Below are positions 53,222 to 63,756 of a stretch of 64,000 nt of DNA, piece by piece; the first letter of the stretch is position 1, and each line of letters starts with the position of its first letter. The stretch comes from Phoma sp. XZ068. Taxonomy: Eukaryota; Ascomycota; Dothideomycetes; Pleosporales; Didymellaceae. The position numbers and the translations under genes were made by a program. The notes under the pieces were generated by a model. The model searched no databases, was not told the DNA's origin, and was given only the letters and a program-made list of their open reading frames with translations. The DNA lies in contig RBKR01000013.1 of the NCBI GenBank assembly GCA_004835665.1, forward strand, positions 186,001 to 250,000, given 5' to 3'.

Positions 53222-55010
53222 ATGGGAGGTTTCGCAAGAGCACCGGAGGATAGGCCTACGCCGCCAGAAGTGGTATGTATTAGATCGCCACAACGAATCA
53301 GTCGTGTCGATAACAAGTGCTGATTGTCGATTTAGTACAACTGGAGAGTGTACATGGCAGCTCTGGTCATCTCTATGGGTGTCCTGGCTTACGGTTACGA
53401 CTCTGCATTCATTGGAACAACCATCACACATGAGAGCTTCAAACGCGACTTCGGCCTCGTTCATATGACAACGGCTCAGAAAAACGAAGTCACGAGTAAC
53501 ATCACATCCATTTGTACGTTTTGAGTCTGCCTTGACATCAGCTTCTCCATGGAACTTCTTACTGACACGATCACAGACTCTGCAGGAGGTCTTGTTGGAG
53601 CCCTACTCATGTACCCCTCTCTCGAACTTCTCGGTCGTCGCATGACAGTCATCATCTCTGACACCATCTTCATCATCGGCGCGATCCTCTGTACTGTTCC
53701 TACCCATCAGATCGGCCTCGTGTATGCTGGTCGCTTTTTCACCGGAATGGGTGTTGGTGGTATCGCTGCCGTCTCTCCTATCTACATCGCCGAGATTTCG
53801 CCTCCTGCTATTCGTGGTCGCTTGACCGGCTTCTTCGAATCGTTCTACCAAACCGGTGCTGTTATCGGCTTCTGGATCAACTACGGCATCGTACACAACA
53901 TGGATAGGTCCAAGTCAATCGCTTGGCGAGTGCCAATGGCTGTGCAGCTGATTCCTGCTGGCCTCCTGGCTTTGATGATTCCATTGCTGAAGGAGTCGCC
54001 TACGTGGCTCCTGAAGCGTGGGCGCAAGGCAGAGGCTCTGAAGGTATACAGCTTCTTCCGTAACCTGCCCGAGGACCACGAGTATATTGCACAAGACGTT
54101 ATGTTTGTCGAGGCTGAGATTGCCAAAGAGCGTTCAGCACTCGTTGGAGATCAGAAGCACGCTACTTTCCTCGAAGTCATCAAGGCAGCTGCCAAAGAGG
54201 CTGCACAGCCTGGCATGCGCAACCGCTTTTTGCTGGTCTTCCTCATGTTCATGTGGCAAGCCTGGTCCGGAGCTGCAGCGATCAACTACTACTCCCCGAC
54301 GATCTTCACCTCCATCGGTCTTTCGGACGTCACTCTCTGGACCGGTGTCTACGGCATTATCAAGGCTGGTGGTTCGATCATCTTCTTCACCTGGTTCATC
54401 GATATGTTTGGCCGCAAGTGGCCCTGGATCATCTCATCCTGCATTTGCGCTTTCTGTCAATACTACTTGGCTATCTACATCAGTCTCGGCAAGCCAAAGG
54501 TTGGCCAGCCCATGTCCGACTCTACAGTTGCTGGCGGTAAGGGAGCCACAGCCATGATTATGATCTTCGGAGCTGCCTGGTCATTTGGAGCCAAGTAAGT
54601 CTATATAAACTCTTCAAGTAACCTTTTACTAATGCTTCACTAGCGGTCTCCCATGGATCATCTCCGCTGAGATCTTCCCAACTACACTGCGCTCCGTTTC
54701 CGGCCCCTTCGCCGCCGCGAGCGTGTGGATCTGGACCCTGGTTGTCACTAAGGCTCTGCCCCAGATGTACACCAGCATGGGCTGGGGCGTGTACGTCTTC
54801 TTTGCTACGTGCTTGATCTGCGCAAGCATCTACGCTTGGTTCTTCATCCACGACACCAAGGGACTGCGTATCGACGAGATGGACAAGCTTTTTGGATTCG
54901 AGAGATCTAGGGAGTATCTTGTCGCGACGCCAAGCAGCAAGGCGGCAGATGATGAGAGCGAGCACAACGAGAAGGTTGGAGCAGTGCACATTGATCACTC
55001 GAGGGTTTGA
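53222..55010 (+). CDS. MFS sugar transporter, quinate permease-like
   Basis: Four exons, 53222-53272, 53336-53513, 53577-54594 and 54644-55010, encode 537 aa. Introns are GTATGT...GATTTAG, GTACGT...ATCACAG and GTAAGT...TTCACTAG. The protein opens MGGFARAPEDRPTPPEVYNW, a lead-in resembling quinate/sugar permeases, then about twelve membrane helices. Sugar-porter signatures include LELLGRRMT, RFFTGMGVGGIAAVSPIYIA, RGRLTGFFESFYQTG, KESPTWLLKRGRKAEA, FGRKWPW and AEIFPTTLRS. It should import a sugar or sugar-acid at the plasma membrane by proton symport; the substrate is open. The neighbouring aldolase suggests a sugar-acid. Confidence 0.93.
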
Positions 55011-55294
55011 GCTGTTGAGACGGCGATTGAGTAGTGTCCCTGTAGCCAGTCCTTGGCTGTTAATATTGCAGTAGATATTGCAGCACTTGACCACAATCAA
55101 GTTAATTGTTAATTCCACCCTTGCTTTGAAGATTACAATGCAGGTGCTTACTCGGCATAATCTTTAGATGGGAGAAGCTGCGCTACACACTCTATCCATC
55201 GACCACACAACTGCGTTCCTCTACTCTAGTTGAATGGTCCTGACATCTTACCCTGAAGCACGCAGCATAAAACCCTGTACTTCCTATAGTCTGT

Positions 55295-57301
55295 CTACTC
55301 GATCCAAAACTCTTCACATGTTGCCTCTACCGGCTCAGTCGGACCCTGCATAAACCCCTCTAAATAGCAAGAACTAACAATCGTATACGTCTGCCGTCCA
55401 AGAATCCCTCCCGAGCCAGGCACAGGCCTCAAGACCACCGGCCTTCCGCACCGCTCAGACAGGAAAACCAGATCCCCAGCTACAACATCGCAATCCGCAA
55501 TTCCCATGTAGTCGTTTTGCGTCAGGAACATGACTTTGCCGTGCAGACTGGACGCTGCGATGGCTTGCGTCTGCATGTAGAGGTCTGGCCGTGCCATTTT
55601 TGCGAGACAGCGTGCGCCTTCGCTGGGAGTCGGGTCAGTCATGTATTCAGGTTCGTGCTCGAGGATGAAGACGTTGGAGAGATCGAATGCAGAGTCTGCG
55701 AGGACGGTGCTGACTTCTTCATCTGTTAGTCTGTAGAGCCCGGAGTTGTCGGCAACGGGGCCTAATCTGCGGTCTTGACAGAGCAATTTGAACCATGTCT
55801 CGGCCCAGGTGTGGGAGGTAGCGTAGCTTTTTGGTAGTTCGTACTTGTCTTGTGCGGAGTGTCGGGCGAGGATGAGTTTTCGCCACGCGTGAACGGCTTG
55901 CATGTGCCGATCGCTGTAGGGTCCTGGAGCCCAGCTTGAGTTGACATCGCCCACAAGACGTATTGAATCGAGGATGTAACCACGCAAGATCAAGTAATTG
56001 CCATCGAATGTGAGTCCGCGAAGAGGCTCAGATTTGAGTAAGTCCGAGTGATCAGGATGTGTGTGTACTATTCCCCAATGTTCACTATTGTCCACAGTAG
56101 TTTGTGTCTCGAGACTCGTCCAGTCCATTGCCCAAGAAGGGAGCTCTGGATACCGGGCTTTAGTAGGAGTATACACGAAAGTCCAAAACCCGTGACACTC
56201 GCAGCCAGAAGGAGTTTGGAGGTAGTTCTTGGAGATATCGGTGTAAACATCCTTGGCCGGCAATTGGTACTCGGGAGTGACCTCGTGATGGCACAGGCCG
56301 AGTACGCCATATATTAGATCAACATCTAGTGAGGCTTGCCTGCCAGAGAGAGACATGCGCAGGGAATAAAAGTCGGTGAGCATAAGGCCAGCCCGGTGGG
56401 TTTGTCGAATGGAGCGTATCTCGGCGCAACGACCGAGGAACTTCCAGCCCAGGAAGGTCACATCGTTCAAGATCCAACAACATCCGTTTCTCATGTGAGT
56501 GCTACAGATTCTTACAACATTGTAGAGAATCTCAAACGAGAAACCATATCGACCGATGAAAACGTATGCCGCCGGTGGGAGCACAACTTCTTGAAGAGTC
56601 CAGACGCGCGAAAACCAATCATTTTCTTCCAGGAACCGCATCGCGGATAGGTATGCGGTAATCTCCTGGGCGTCTTCAAAGAACCGACAGAGTTGAAAGT
56701 CGCCGCAACCTCTCGATGTCTCAAGGCGATGCAGGACTCGTAGGGCAGCGTTGACATGATCAGGCTGGAAAACGGACGATGTTTGGTTAGCTACTTCTGC
56801 CCAAGTAGACTCAAGACAATCACATCCAACGTCGTGCTTGTCACGGAGCTCCTGGTCGTGTTGATCATCAAAGCTGTAGGCGGAGCCGAAGTTTTGTGCT
56901 GTCCGATCGATTTCCCCAAGCCAGATTATAACCTCGATACATTGAGTGTATATCGTCTTCATGAGTCCAACTGAGTAGCCGCGTTCTGATATGCTGTCTT
57001 GATTGACACAGAGCGCATCTATCCATATGACGAGTGGTTCCTCAGGAAATTGTGCCCTGAGCCTCTTGATGGCGTCGAATAGATTGGGATTCACAGATAC
57101 CGTGCAGTTGTCGATGGTGACATAGCTCCGAGGCTCAGGATCTCCCCAGACGTAGGAAAGCGTTCTATACGAGGGACTGTCGTCGAGAGAAGCAATGCGA
57201 AGACTGCACTGAAGTGGTTCCGCCCAGGCGCCATGAGAAATATCGAGCAGTCGGATTTCGTTACGTTCTGTGTCAAGTGGAGAGTACGTATACGAAGCCA
57301 T
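55295..57301 (-). CDS. Heterokaryon incompatibility (HET) domain protein
   Basis: Intronless, 668 aa, ATG at 57301. Starts YTYSPLDTERNEIRLLD; the HET domain begins near residue 45 with YRTLSYVWGDP and continues through VIWIDALCVNQDSISERGYS and IEVIIWLGEIDR. Later are WFSRVWTLQEVVLP, VDLIYGVLGLCHHEVTPEY and LPSWAMDWTSLET. The C-terminal module YMGIADCDVVAGDLVFLSE...SCYLEGFMQGP matches in layout the module ending the other HET gene of the window. Expected role is allorecognition or programmed cell death; its partner is unknown. Start lies 397 bases from the divergent trm112 gene. Confidence 0.93.
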   Translation of the reverse strand: MASYTYSPLDTERNEIRLLDISHGAWAEPLQCSLRIASLDDSPSYRTLSYVWGDPEPRSYVTIDNCTVSVNPNLFDAIKRLRAQFPEEPLVIWIDALCVNQDSISERGYSVGLMKTIYTQCIEVIIWLGEIDRTAQNFGSAYSFDDQHDQELRDKHDVGCDCLESTWAEVANQTSSVFQPDHVNAALRVLHRLETSRGCGDFQLCRFFEDAQEITAYLSAMRFLEENDWFSRVWTLQEVVLPPAAYVFIGRYGFSFEILYNVVRICSTHMRNGCCWILNDVTFLGWKFLGRCAEIRSIRQTHRAGLMLTDFYSLRMSLSGRQASLDVDLIYGVLGLCHHEVTPEYQLPAKDVYTDISKNYLQTPSGCECHGFWTFVYTPTKARYPELPSWAMDWTSLETQTTVDNSEHWGIVHTHPDHSDLLKSEPLRGLTFDGNYLILRGYILDSIRLVGDVNSSWAPGPYSDRHMQAVHAWRKLILARHSAQDKYELPKSYATSHTWAETWFKLLCQDRRLGPVADNSGLYRLTDEEVSTVLADSAFDLSNVFILEHEPEYMTDPTPSEGARCLAKMARPDLYMQTQAIAASSLHGKVMFLTQNDYMGIADCDVVAGDLVFLSERCGRPVVLRPVPGSGGILGRQTYTIVSSCYLEGFMQGPTEPVEATCEEFWIE

Positions 57302-57698
57302 AGTGATTGACAGCTAGACGTTGCGGTATAATAAGGTATTCCGAACGTGAAGCGTAGTCGAGTTCGGATCATGAGGCCATGAACCAGGATCGAAGCTTAA
57401 ATGATACTTCAGGCACTGATGAAACTGGCAGTCATACTACTGAGTCGTTGCCAGCTTCATTTTCGTGACCTGAAGACGTTGATGCTGAGGGGTAGGACGA
57501 CTGACAGACACAGCTGAAGTCGTACCCACCACGCTAAATTTAAGCTTAAACCACACCCCTGCCGTACCCCACCCAATCGTCCAAAATTTGTTGCAACATC
57601 CCACCTCGAAACCACTCGACGCGCCCAAGCTCATTCCAACCTCAAGATCCCCACACATACCTGCAAGCCTCCAGCGCCACAGCCCCCGAACCGCAACA
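57302..57698. promoter_or_regulatory. Divergent region, HET gene / trm112
   Basis: 397 bases between outward-facing ATGs. C/A-rich toward trm112. No motif assigned. Confidence 0.5.
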
Positions 57699-58234
57699 AT
57701 GAAGCTCCTCACCCTCAACTTCCTCACCTGCGCCATCAAAACCTGCAAAACACAAGCCTCCTCCTTCCCGCTGCACCCCCGCGATGCCGAACTCGAAATC
57801 CAAGAAGCAGACGTCAACCTGCCGTTCCTGAAGAACATCCTGCCGCGACTAATGTGGGAAGAACTGCGCACAATTTGCAAAGAGGTGCGTCTCCACCATA
57901 CACCACACCACATTTCCACTTCCCTCCACTACGACATGTAAATCTATACACCTGCAATACTAACACACCACAGCTCGGCCTCCCAGACCTCCCCCCCACA
58001 GCACCCACGCCCGCGGACCTCGTCGACACCTCATCCAGCGCCCTCGATACCACAGAGCCTCCTGCGCCGGGCACACAAGCCGACGAGGAGCCCAGCCAGA
58101 CGGCGAAAGATCTGCACCGCGTGCTGCTGGAGACGTGTATACAAGAGGGGAAACTGGTGTGCGGGTGCTGCGGGCACGAGTATGCGGTTAAGGAGGGGGT
58201 TGCGAATTTCTTGCTGCCAGGGCATTTGGTGTAG
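57699..58234 (+). CDS. trm112: Trm112, methyltransferase activator subunit
   Basis: Two exons, 57699-57884 and 57974-58234, encode 148 aa; the intron GTGCGT...CACCACAG joins TICKE to LGLPDLP. MKLLTLNFLTCAIKTCKT places Cys11 and Cys16 exactly where yeast Trm112 has its first zinc ligands, and CGCCGHEYAVKEGVANFLLP gives the second pair. Between them is the helical insert, longer than in yeast and Pro/Thr-rich. Trm112 binds and activates several tRNA, rRNA and release-factor methyltransferases (Trm9, Trm11, Mtq2, Bud23 types). Identification is firm. Confidence 0.96.
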
Positions 58235-58649
58235 ATTTTTGGGGGGACGAGGTTTGAAAGATTGAGGGACTGCGTCGAGGGAGCCAAGGGATTGTGAAGT
58301 TACGCAAATGATGCGGGGGCCTGAGGGAGGGAGGGAGGGAGAGAGAGAGTGGGAATCCGGCTTCAAGGCGAGTGGACTCTCGTGGGCATTAGAGACGCGC
58401 TGCTGGAAGAAGTCGTCAGACATTGCCTGCTAGGCGTACTGAAAAGCGCCAGGGTGTTGAAGAGCGGCGTCAGAAAAGTCTTGATACCCTTATTTGAGCA
58501 TTACAGTGGCAGGAGTTCACGCAGGGCATTTGCAGGCGTTGACATGGAGACCAAAGTAGACGTATGATATCATGGTATCTACCCCATTCACGCGCCCAAA
58601 CGCCTATACTTTTTGCTTATTCTCTCCCCAATCAATAACGTGATTTGCA
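58235..58649. other. Convergent 3' region, no gene
   Basis: 415 bases between the trm112 and ytm1 stops. A short GGGA/GA run lies at about 58322-58349. Confidence 0.6.
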
Positions 58650-60165
58650 CTACAAGTCGAGTGCCCGGTTAATCTGCACCTTCTTGTCCTCGCCTGCGCT
58701 CACAATACCAACCTCCTTGTCCCACCGCACGCTGAATACCTTGACGCCCTCGCCGTGGCTCTTTGCCGGCCCGCTGAATCCCTGCCTGTTGATCGTGTAC
58801 ACGCTCTCGCCCGTCATACCCTCGCCGATCTGCCCGCCAGTCGTGACGTTCCTCAGATCCCAAATCTGACATGTACCGTCGTGAGAGCCGGAGACCAGGT
58901 TGTATTCCGAGTTGGGATCTGTGTCCAGAGAGACGACGCCGTTCTTGTGGCCGCGTAGTGTCATGACGCTAATTTTTGTGGCCGACACGCGCGGGTCGAC
59001 GAGCGTGATGTGGCGCGCTGACGTGCCGGTTGCGAGGAGGTTGCGCGAGGGGATTGCGCAGAGAGAAAGGAGCGCGTGGCCCGTTGTGCGGGTGTCGACG
59101 CAGGATTGGGTGGGGAAGTCCCAGGTCTTCAGTGTGTGGTCGTGCGAGGCAGAATAGCCGACTGTGGCATCATCAGGCTTGAAGATGACGCTGGAGACGG
59201 GTGCATCGTGGCCAGTGAAAGTCGCAAGTGCGCCACGAGCCGGGACTGTGCGGTCGGGTTTCGAGAGCTTCTGGCGCTTGTTCGAGGCAGCTGTAGAGTT
59301 GGGAAGGAGATTTGAGGGTGCGGCTGGGTTTTCTTTGGCGTTGCTGGAGAACAGGGAGACGGTGGAGTCGGAGGAGGCGGACAGGATGCGGTGCGAGGGT
59401 CCATGGACAGCGACATCCTCAACAGCCCATCGGTGGTTGAAGAGCTCTAGGCTCGTTGTAATGGTGCGTGCATCGTCGTCGTACTTGTAGACACGCACTG
59501 TGTTGTCCAGACCAGCACCCACAAACTTCTTGTCTGACAGCCACCTCGCAGTCTTCAAGCTTGTTACCCTGCCACCGTTGTTCGGTGCCTCTGACGTCGC
59601 CAAAACATCGCCCGAGGTGTTCCAGACGCGCACCAGGCCGTCGTAGCTTGCGGTCAGGATCCTCTCTTGACCGCTCTGCACGCTTCCGCCAGACCATAGT
59701 CCTGCTGGGGAGGACCGCGAGAGCACGTCGACTGCCGATACCCAGTCATCATGCTCGAAGCTTGTGACGTTCAGCGGAGGAACGAGCGCCCGGGTGTACT
59801 CTACATCTAATGTAGTTTCCGCGTTGATACCGTTCTTAGTGAGGAATTCGTCGATCGATGTGCGCAGGAATTGGCCGTTGATGAGGATGTCAAATGGGAT
59901 GCGGTTCGTCTCGCGGTGCAGCAGATCGTTCACAAGTGTGGAAAGTTGGTGTCGGCTCAACGCTGTAAGAGTATGTCAGCGATTGCATCTTGGGCGCAGA
60001 CGATCTAAGCACTGCCGTATGTCTCTTTTAAGGCCATGCGCCGCATGTGGGGATGTACTCACTTGTCTGCACCAACAGCACAGTCGGTTCCTCTGCGATC
60101 TGAAGACCGGGATCGCGAGTGCTGAGGCGAATCTGCACCTTGGTTTCTGCGGCGGTAGACTCCAT
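58650..60165 (-). CDS. ytm1: Ribosome biogenesis WD-repeat protein Ytm1 (WDR12)
   Basis: Two exons, 60165-60063 and 59962-58650, encode 471 aa; the intron GTGAGT...CTTACAG joins VLLVQT to TLSRHQLSTLVNDLL. The start MESTAAETKVQIRLS sits in good context (CGCCATGG). Residues about 8-75 form the NLE domain (VQIRLSTRD ... RIPFDILINGQFLRTSIDEF). Seven WD repeats follow, for example ILTASYDGLVRVWN, VGAGLDNTVRVYKYD, ILSASSDSTVSLFS, YSASHDHTLKTWDF and LVSGSHDGTCQIWDL. Ytm1 works with Nop7/Erb1 in 27S pre-rRNA processing and is removed by Rea1 through its NLE domain. Same strand as zw10, 215 bases downstream of its stop. Confidence 0.96.
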
Positions 60166-60380
60166 GGCGTATGCTGGTGTTGGGATTGCTGCTGCTGTCG
60201 CCTTGAAGCTTTGGAAATTTTGGCCGGCAACTTTTCGAGAGCCAGTGGAGCCGCTAGCGCGGGGAACCACGAATCGGCGTCCAGAACCCTCCGCCCCAGC
60301 CTTACATCACACAAGTCGTAGTCTGGAGACGGGCATGTGAAAAGTCGTGGATATCGTGTCTAAGTGATGTCGCAGCCTAA

Positions 60381-63000
60381 CTAGTGCATACTCGTCCTCC
60401 TAATCTCTGCGATTGCTCTTCTTCGCAGGTCGCTTGGCGCGAAGAGCGCCTCGATCAGGCCTACTACTTCCTCGGCTCCCATTTCCAGCTTGAGCTCGCT
60501 TTCGTTCCAGAGGTACTTGATGTCTGCCAGACTGCCAGCCAGAATCTCGCCGAGGTATTGTAGTCTGAACCAATTTTGCACATACAAGCTTGCTGTGTCC
60601 CTGGTCTCCCCACTCTCATCTTGTGTCTGGAAGTATTGGTTGAGTGTCGCCAGCGACATGCAGTAGCTGTGCAGTTTCCTCGACTCATCTTCTGCAATGT
60701 CCGACATATCCATCACATCATTAATGAACTTCGTGAATGCCGTGCTAACAAGAGATCCAAGCGACTGCACAAGTACCCTTTGGGACACAATGTTCTGCCA
60801 TTGTCGCTTCACATCGCCAATGCGGTCGATGGTCGTCGCAATGGCATCGTCGCACACTGTCGCAAAGGGGACATTGGTGCAGCCTTGAAATCCTTGTGCA
60901 TCTTCGAGATGATCTTTAATGATCTGCCTCTGCGACTCCATCTCTCGTCCATATGCCCGGCGGCTGAATCCGTCTATTGTCTTAATGTCGGCTTCAATCT
61001 TCGGTGTCAGACGAACTGAAGGTCGGAGTAGTTGTGGTAAGTTCGATGTGCGATCCTTCTCAACCTGTTCTACACAAAATGCTCGTAAGCGATCCGAGAG
61101 ACGTTCGCAATCATTATAGACGAGCATATTGCCCGCAATGTCGGTGGAGTAGTGGACAGAAGCAGTAGCGCGGTACATCGCAAGCAGCAAGCTGGGGATT
61201 GCGAACAAGCCTCCGCTAGCAGGCGAGATCGCGGATTTGACAAGCTCGGGCGAGTTGAGAGTTTCTACATCCGCAACGACTTGCACTATGATCTCGATGA
61301 TTGAGTCGGGTATCGCTGTTACAGTGTACGTCTCTCTTAGTGTGACATGTTGCTCAGCGGGCGGCTTTTGCTGGGCTGGCTGTCCGTTTGTCTTGCGTTG
61401 AGGTGATTTCTTGTTCGCTTTCGGTGAGGGTGCTGACTTGGTGTCTTCATCGTCGCCCCAATCGTTCCCCCAGTCTTCTGCGTCTTCATCATCCGCAGGC
61501 TTCTCCACTTCTGTCTTGTCGTCCGATTTTGATGCTTCCTCAGGCTCATCTTCTTCAATACCCCAAGCACTCATGTCTTCTTCTTCGACATCTTCAGTCG
61601 CGTTGCCCGTGTCGTCCTTGGCAGGTTCGTCTTCATCTCCCCAGTCGGCACTCCAGTCATTGTCCTGGTCGTCTTGCGCAAGGTGCAATGCATCACCTCT
61701 TGAAATCACCTGTGTCTCCACTTTTTCGACAACATTCTTGATCTTGACTTGCTTCGGGAACAGCTTCTGGACCTTTGCAATTGCACTCTCTTTTTGCTTC
61801 GCCAACCAAATTTCGGCTGACTTGTCGACCCACTCTGTCAGACGATTCTGGCCGGTCCAACCAAGCTCGTCAAGGTACTCAACGAGACCTAGAACATATG
61901 ACAATGTTTCCTGGAACTCTTGGACTCCTTGGGTGGATGTCGGTACCGCAGGTAGGAGGTAGTGAGTGATCAGGCGCGATGTGATGATAGGTACCAACTT
62001 GGACGAGAGCGGTATGGCGATGGAAGGTGGCAAGCGTGTACTTACGTACTCGGCGATCTTGTGGATATCCTCTAGAGTAAGTTTGACACTTCCGTCGTTT
62101 ACCGGGCCTGTGAGTTGTATGTCGTCGCCCTGGACCTCAAAGTTGGAAACAACCTGATCCCGACCGATATCTAGGCGGTGTGACAGAATGGTCTTATCAA
62201 AGTCGCGACTGAACCGTGTGATAAACTCGTCTAGGAGGCCCAGCTTAGTGAGCTGCTCGGCAACGGCTTTAACATCGATTGTGCTTCCTCGTTCGATCGA
62301 GTCCCTCAAAGACACCTTGTTGTTCGCCGCATCGACCTCCAGCAGTCCGTTCCAAGAGTCGGTCACGCTTTCAATAATGGCCTTTCGCATCTGAGATTCC
62401 TTGCTCCTCAGTACCCCCACGACTCGTGTAGATCCATAAGGTCCTAAGCTTTTGAATGCGCCGTCCACATCTTCGAGTCGTTCAATAGCATACATAACAT
62501 GTCCTCGCACAGCGGCGTCCTGCGCCGAGTCTAGCAAGGTCGATATGTCTCTCAGCTGCTCAATGACCCGCGCCAAACTCTCGTTGTATGCGATCTCGGT
62601 ATGCAGCAGGCTGACCTTGCTGGCTGCATCTTGGACCTGTGCTGTGTTCGCCTTCCCTCCCTCTGCATGCTGTACGATCTCCTTGGCGGTATCCTGAGAG
62701 TGTTCGATGTCTGCTTGCAGCTTTCGTGCTTGTGATATCCATCCGTCGACGTCGGAGGCAGCTTCCCGGGAAACCTTGCGCACTTCGCTCTGGGCCCACA
62801 GTCAGTGTTTGCTATCGCACTCTGTAGTCTGCACCTACTTTGGCGTCTTCTTTCGCCTTGCCGACTTTCTCTAGCAGCTTGGGCAGCGCGCTCGAAGGTA
62901 CGGTCGCAGATGCCACATCTCCATCTTGAGGAAACGCGCCGTGTTCGGCAGACTGGAGGATTGCGTCGCCAAGCTGCTCATCCGATATTGTCGCAGACAT
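60381..63000 (-). CDS. Zw10/Dsl1-type tethering complex subunit
   Basis: Two exons, 63000-62839 and 62789-60381, encode 856 aa; the intron GTAGGT...GGGCCCAG joins KAKEDAK to SEVRKVSREAASD. The N-terminus MSATISDEQLGDAILQSAEH leads into long helices (DVDGWISQARKLQADIEHSQ, IEQLRDISTLLDSAQDA), as expected for the Zw10 N-terminal stalk. An acidic Trp-Gly linker with WSADWGDEDEP, MSAWGIEEDEP and DWGNDWGDDED interrupts the middle (about residues 430-505). Yeast Dsl1 has a similar acidic, Trp-containing segment that binds COPI coat, so this may be the coat-binding lasso. The C-terminal half resumes the helical fold. Role: tethering of Golgi-to-ER vesicles, by homology. Confidence 0.9.
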
Positions 63001-63756
63001 CTCGTTGGCTCAAACAACTGTCATGTCGAGATAGGAAGAATGCGACGTGCGCTGTACTTTCCCTTGCGCAACTTGGTCAAGCATCCAAACGTTGACAACG
63101 ATGACGTCCGTGCGTGGAGCTTCACTTCGCATGGAGGGGCAAACCGTTATGGAAACAACTACCCCGCCAATATACGGAACCTTGCATTCACTCCATCTTC
63201 TACTACAGGATAGAGGCGTTTGGCTAGGCGTGTACGGTTTATTATTGAGAACTGGCAGGCACCCTCTGGTACTTGGATCACGGTTTCTTACAAACCCACA
63301 CTAACAAAACGGATAGTCGCGCTCTTCGCCGACCGAACAACAACCAGCATTGTAACTACCAAGAGTTGCTCCCTTCGTTTACACGTTTCGCCCCAATGTG
63401 AGTTCTGATGTATACTCTGCGAGCCACTTGCGATTTTTCTGCTTTTCAACATTGCGCGGGGTGCGTAGGTGTGGGCAGTGTACTGCTGCCCGCTAATGCA
63501 TACCTGAACCCGGCATAAACCTTTTCTTACCCTTTTTCATTCCTACCCTTTCCGTCAAAGCGTTCCAACAAAAAGATCTTTCGTGGAACTTGTTTGCTCG
63601 TCACAGACATTGGCTGACAACAATGGTAGCACCAATTCGGCACTGCACAAAGGGACACCTACCCAACCCCAATCGTGCATCACGAATATCTTCGTGGCCA
63701 GTAACTCCTCACTACCGGACGCTTTTGAGAAATTCAAGAGCACACATCACCGGAGA
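63001..63756. promoter_or_regulatory. Divergent region, zw10-like gene / M16 peptidase
   Basis: 756 bases between outward starts. The plus frame opens at 63583 with an upstream ATG, but the family match begins at 63757. Pyrimidine-rich CTTTTTCATTCCTACCC lies near 63530. Confidence 0.5.
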
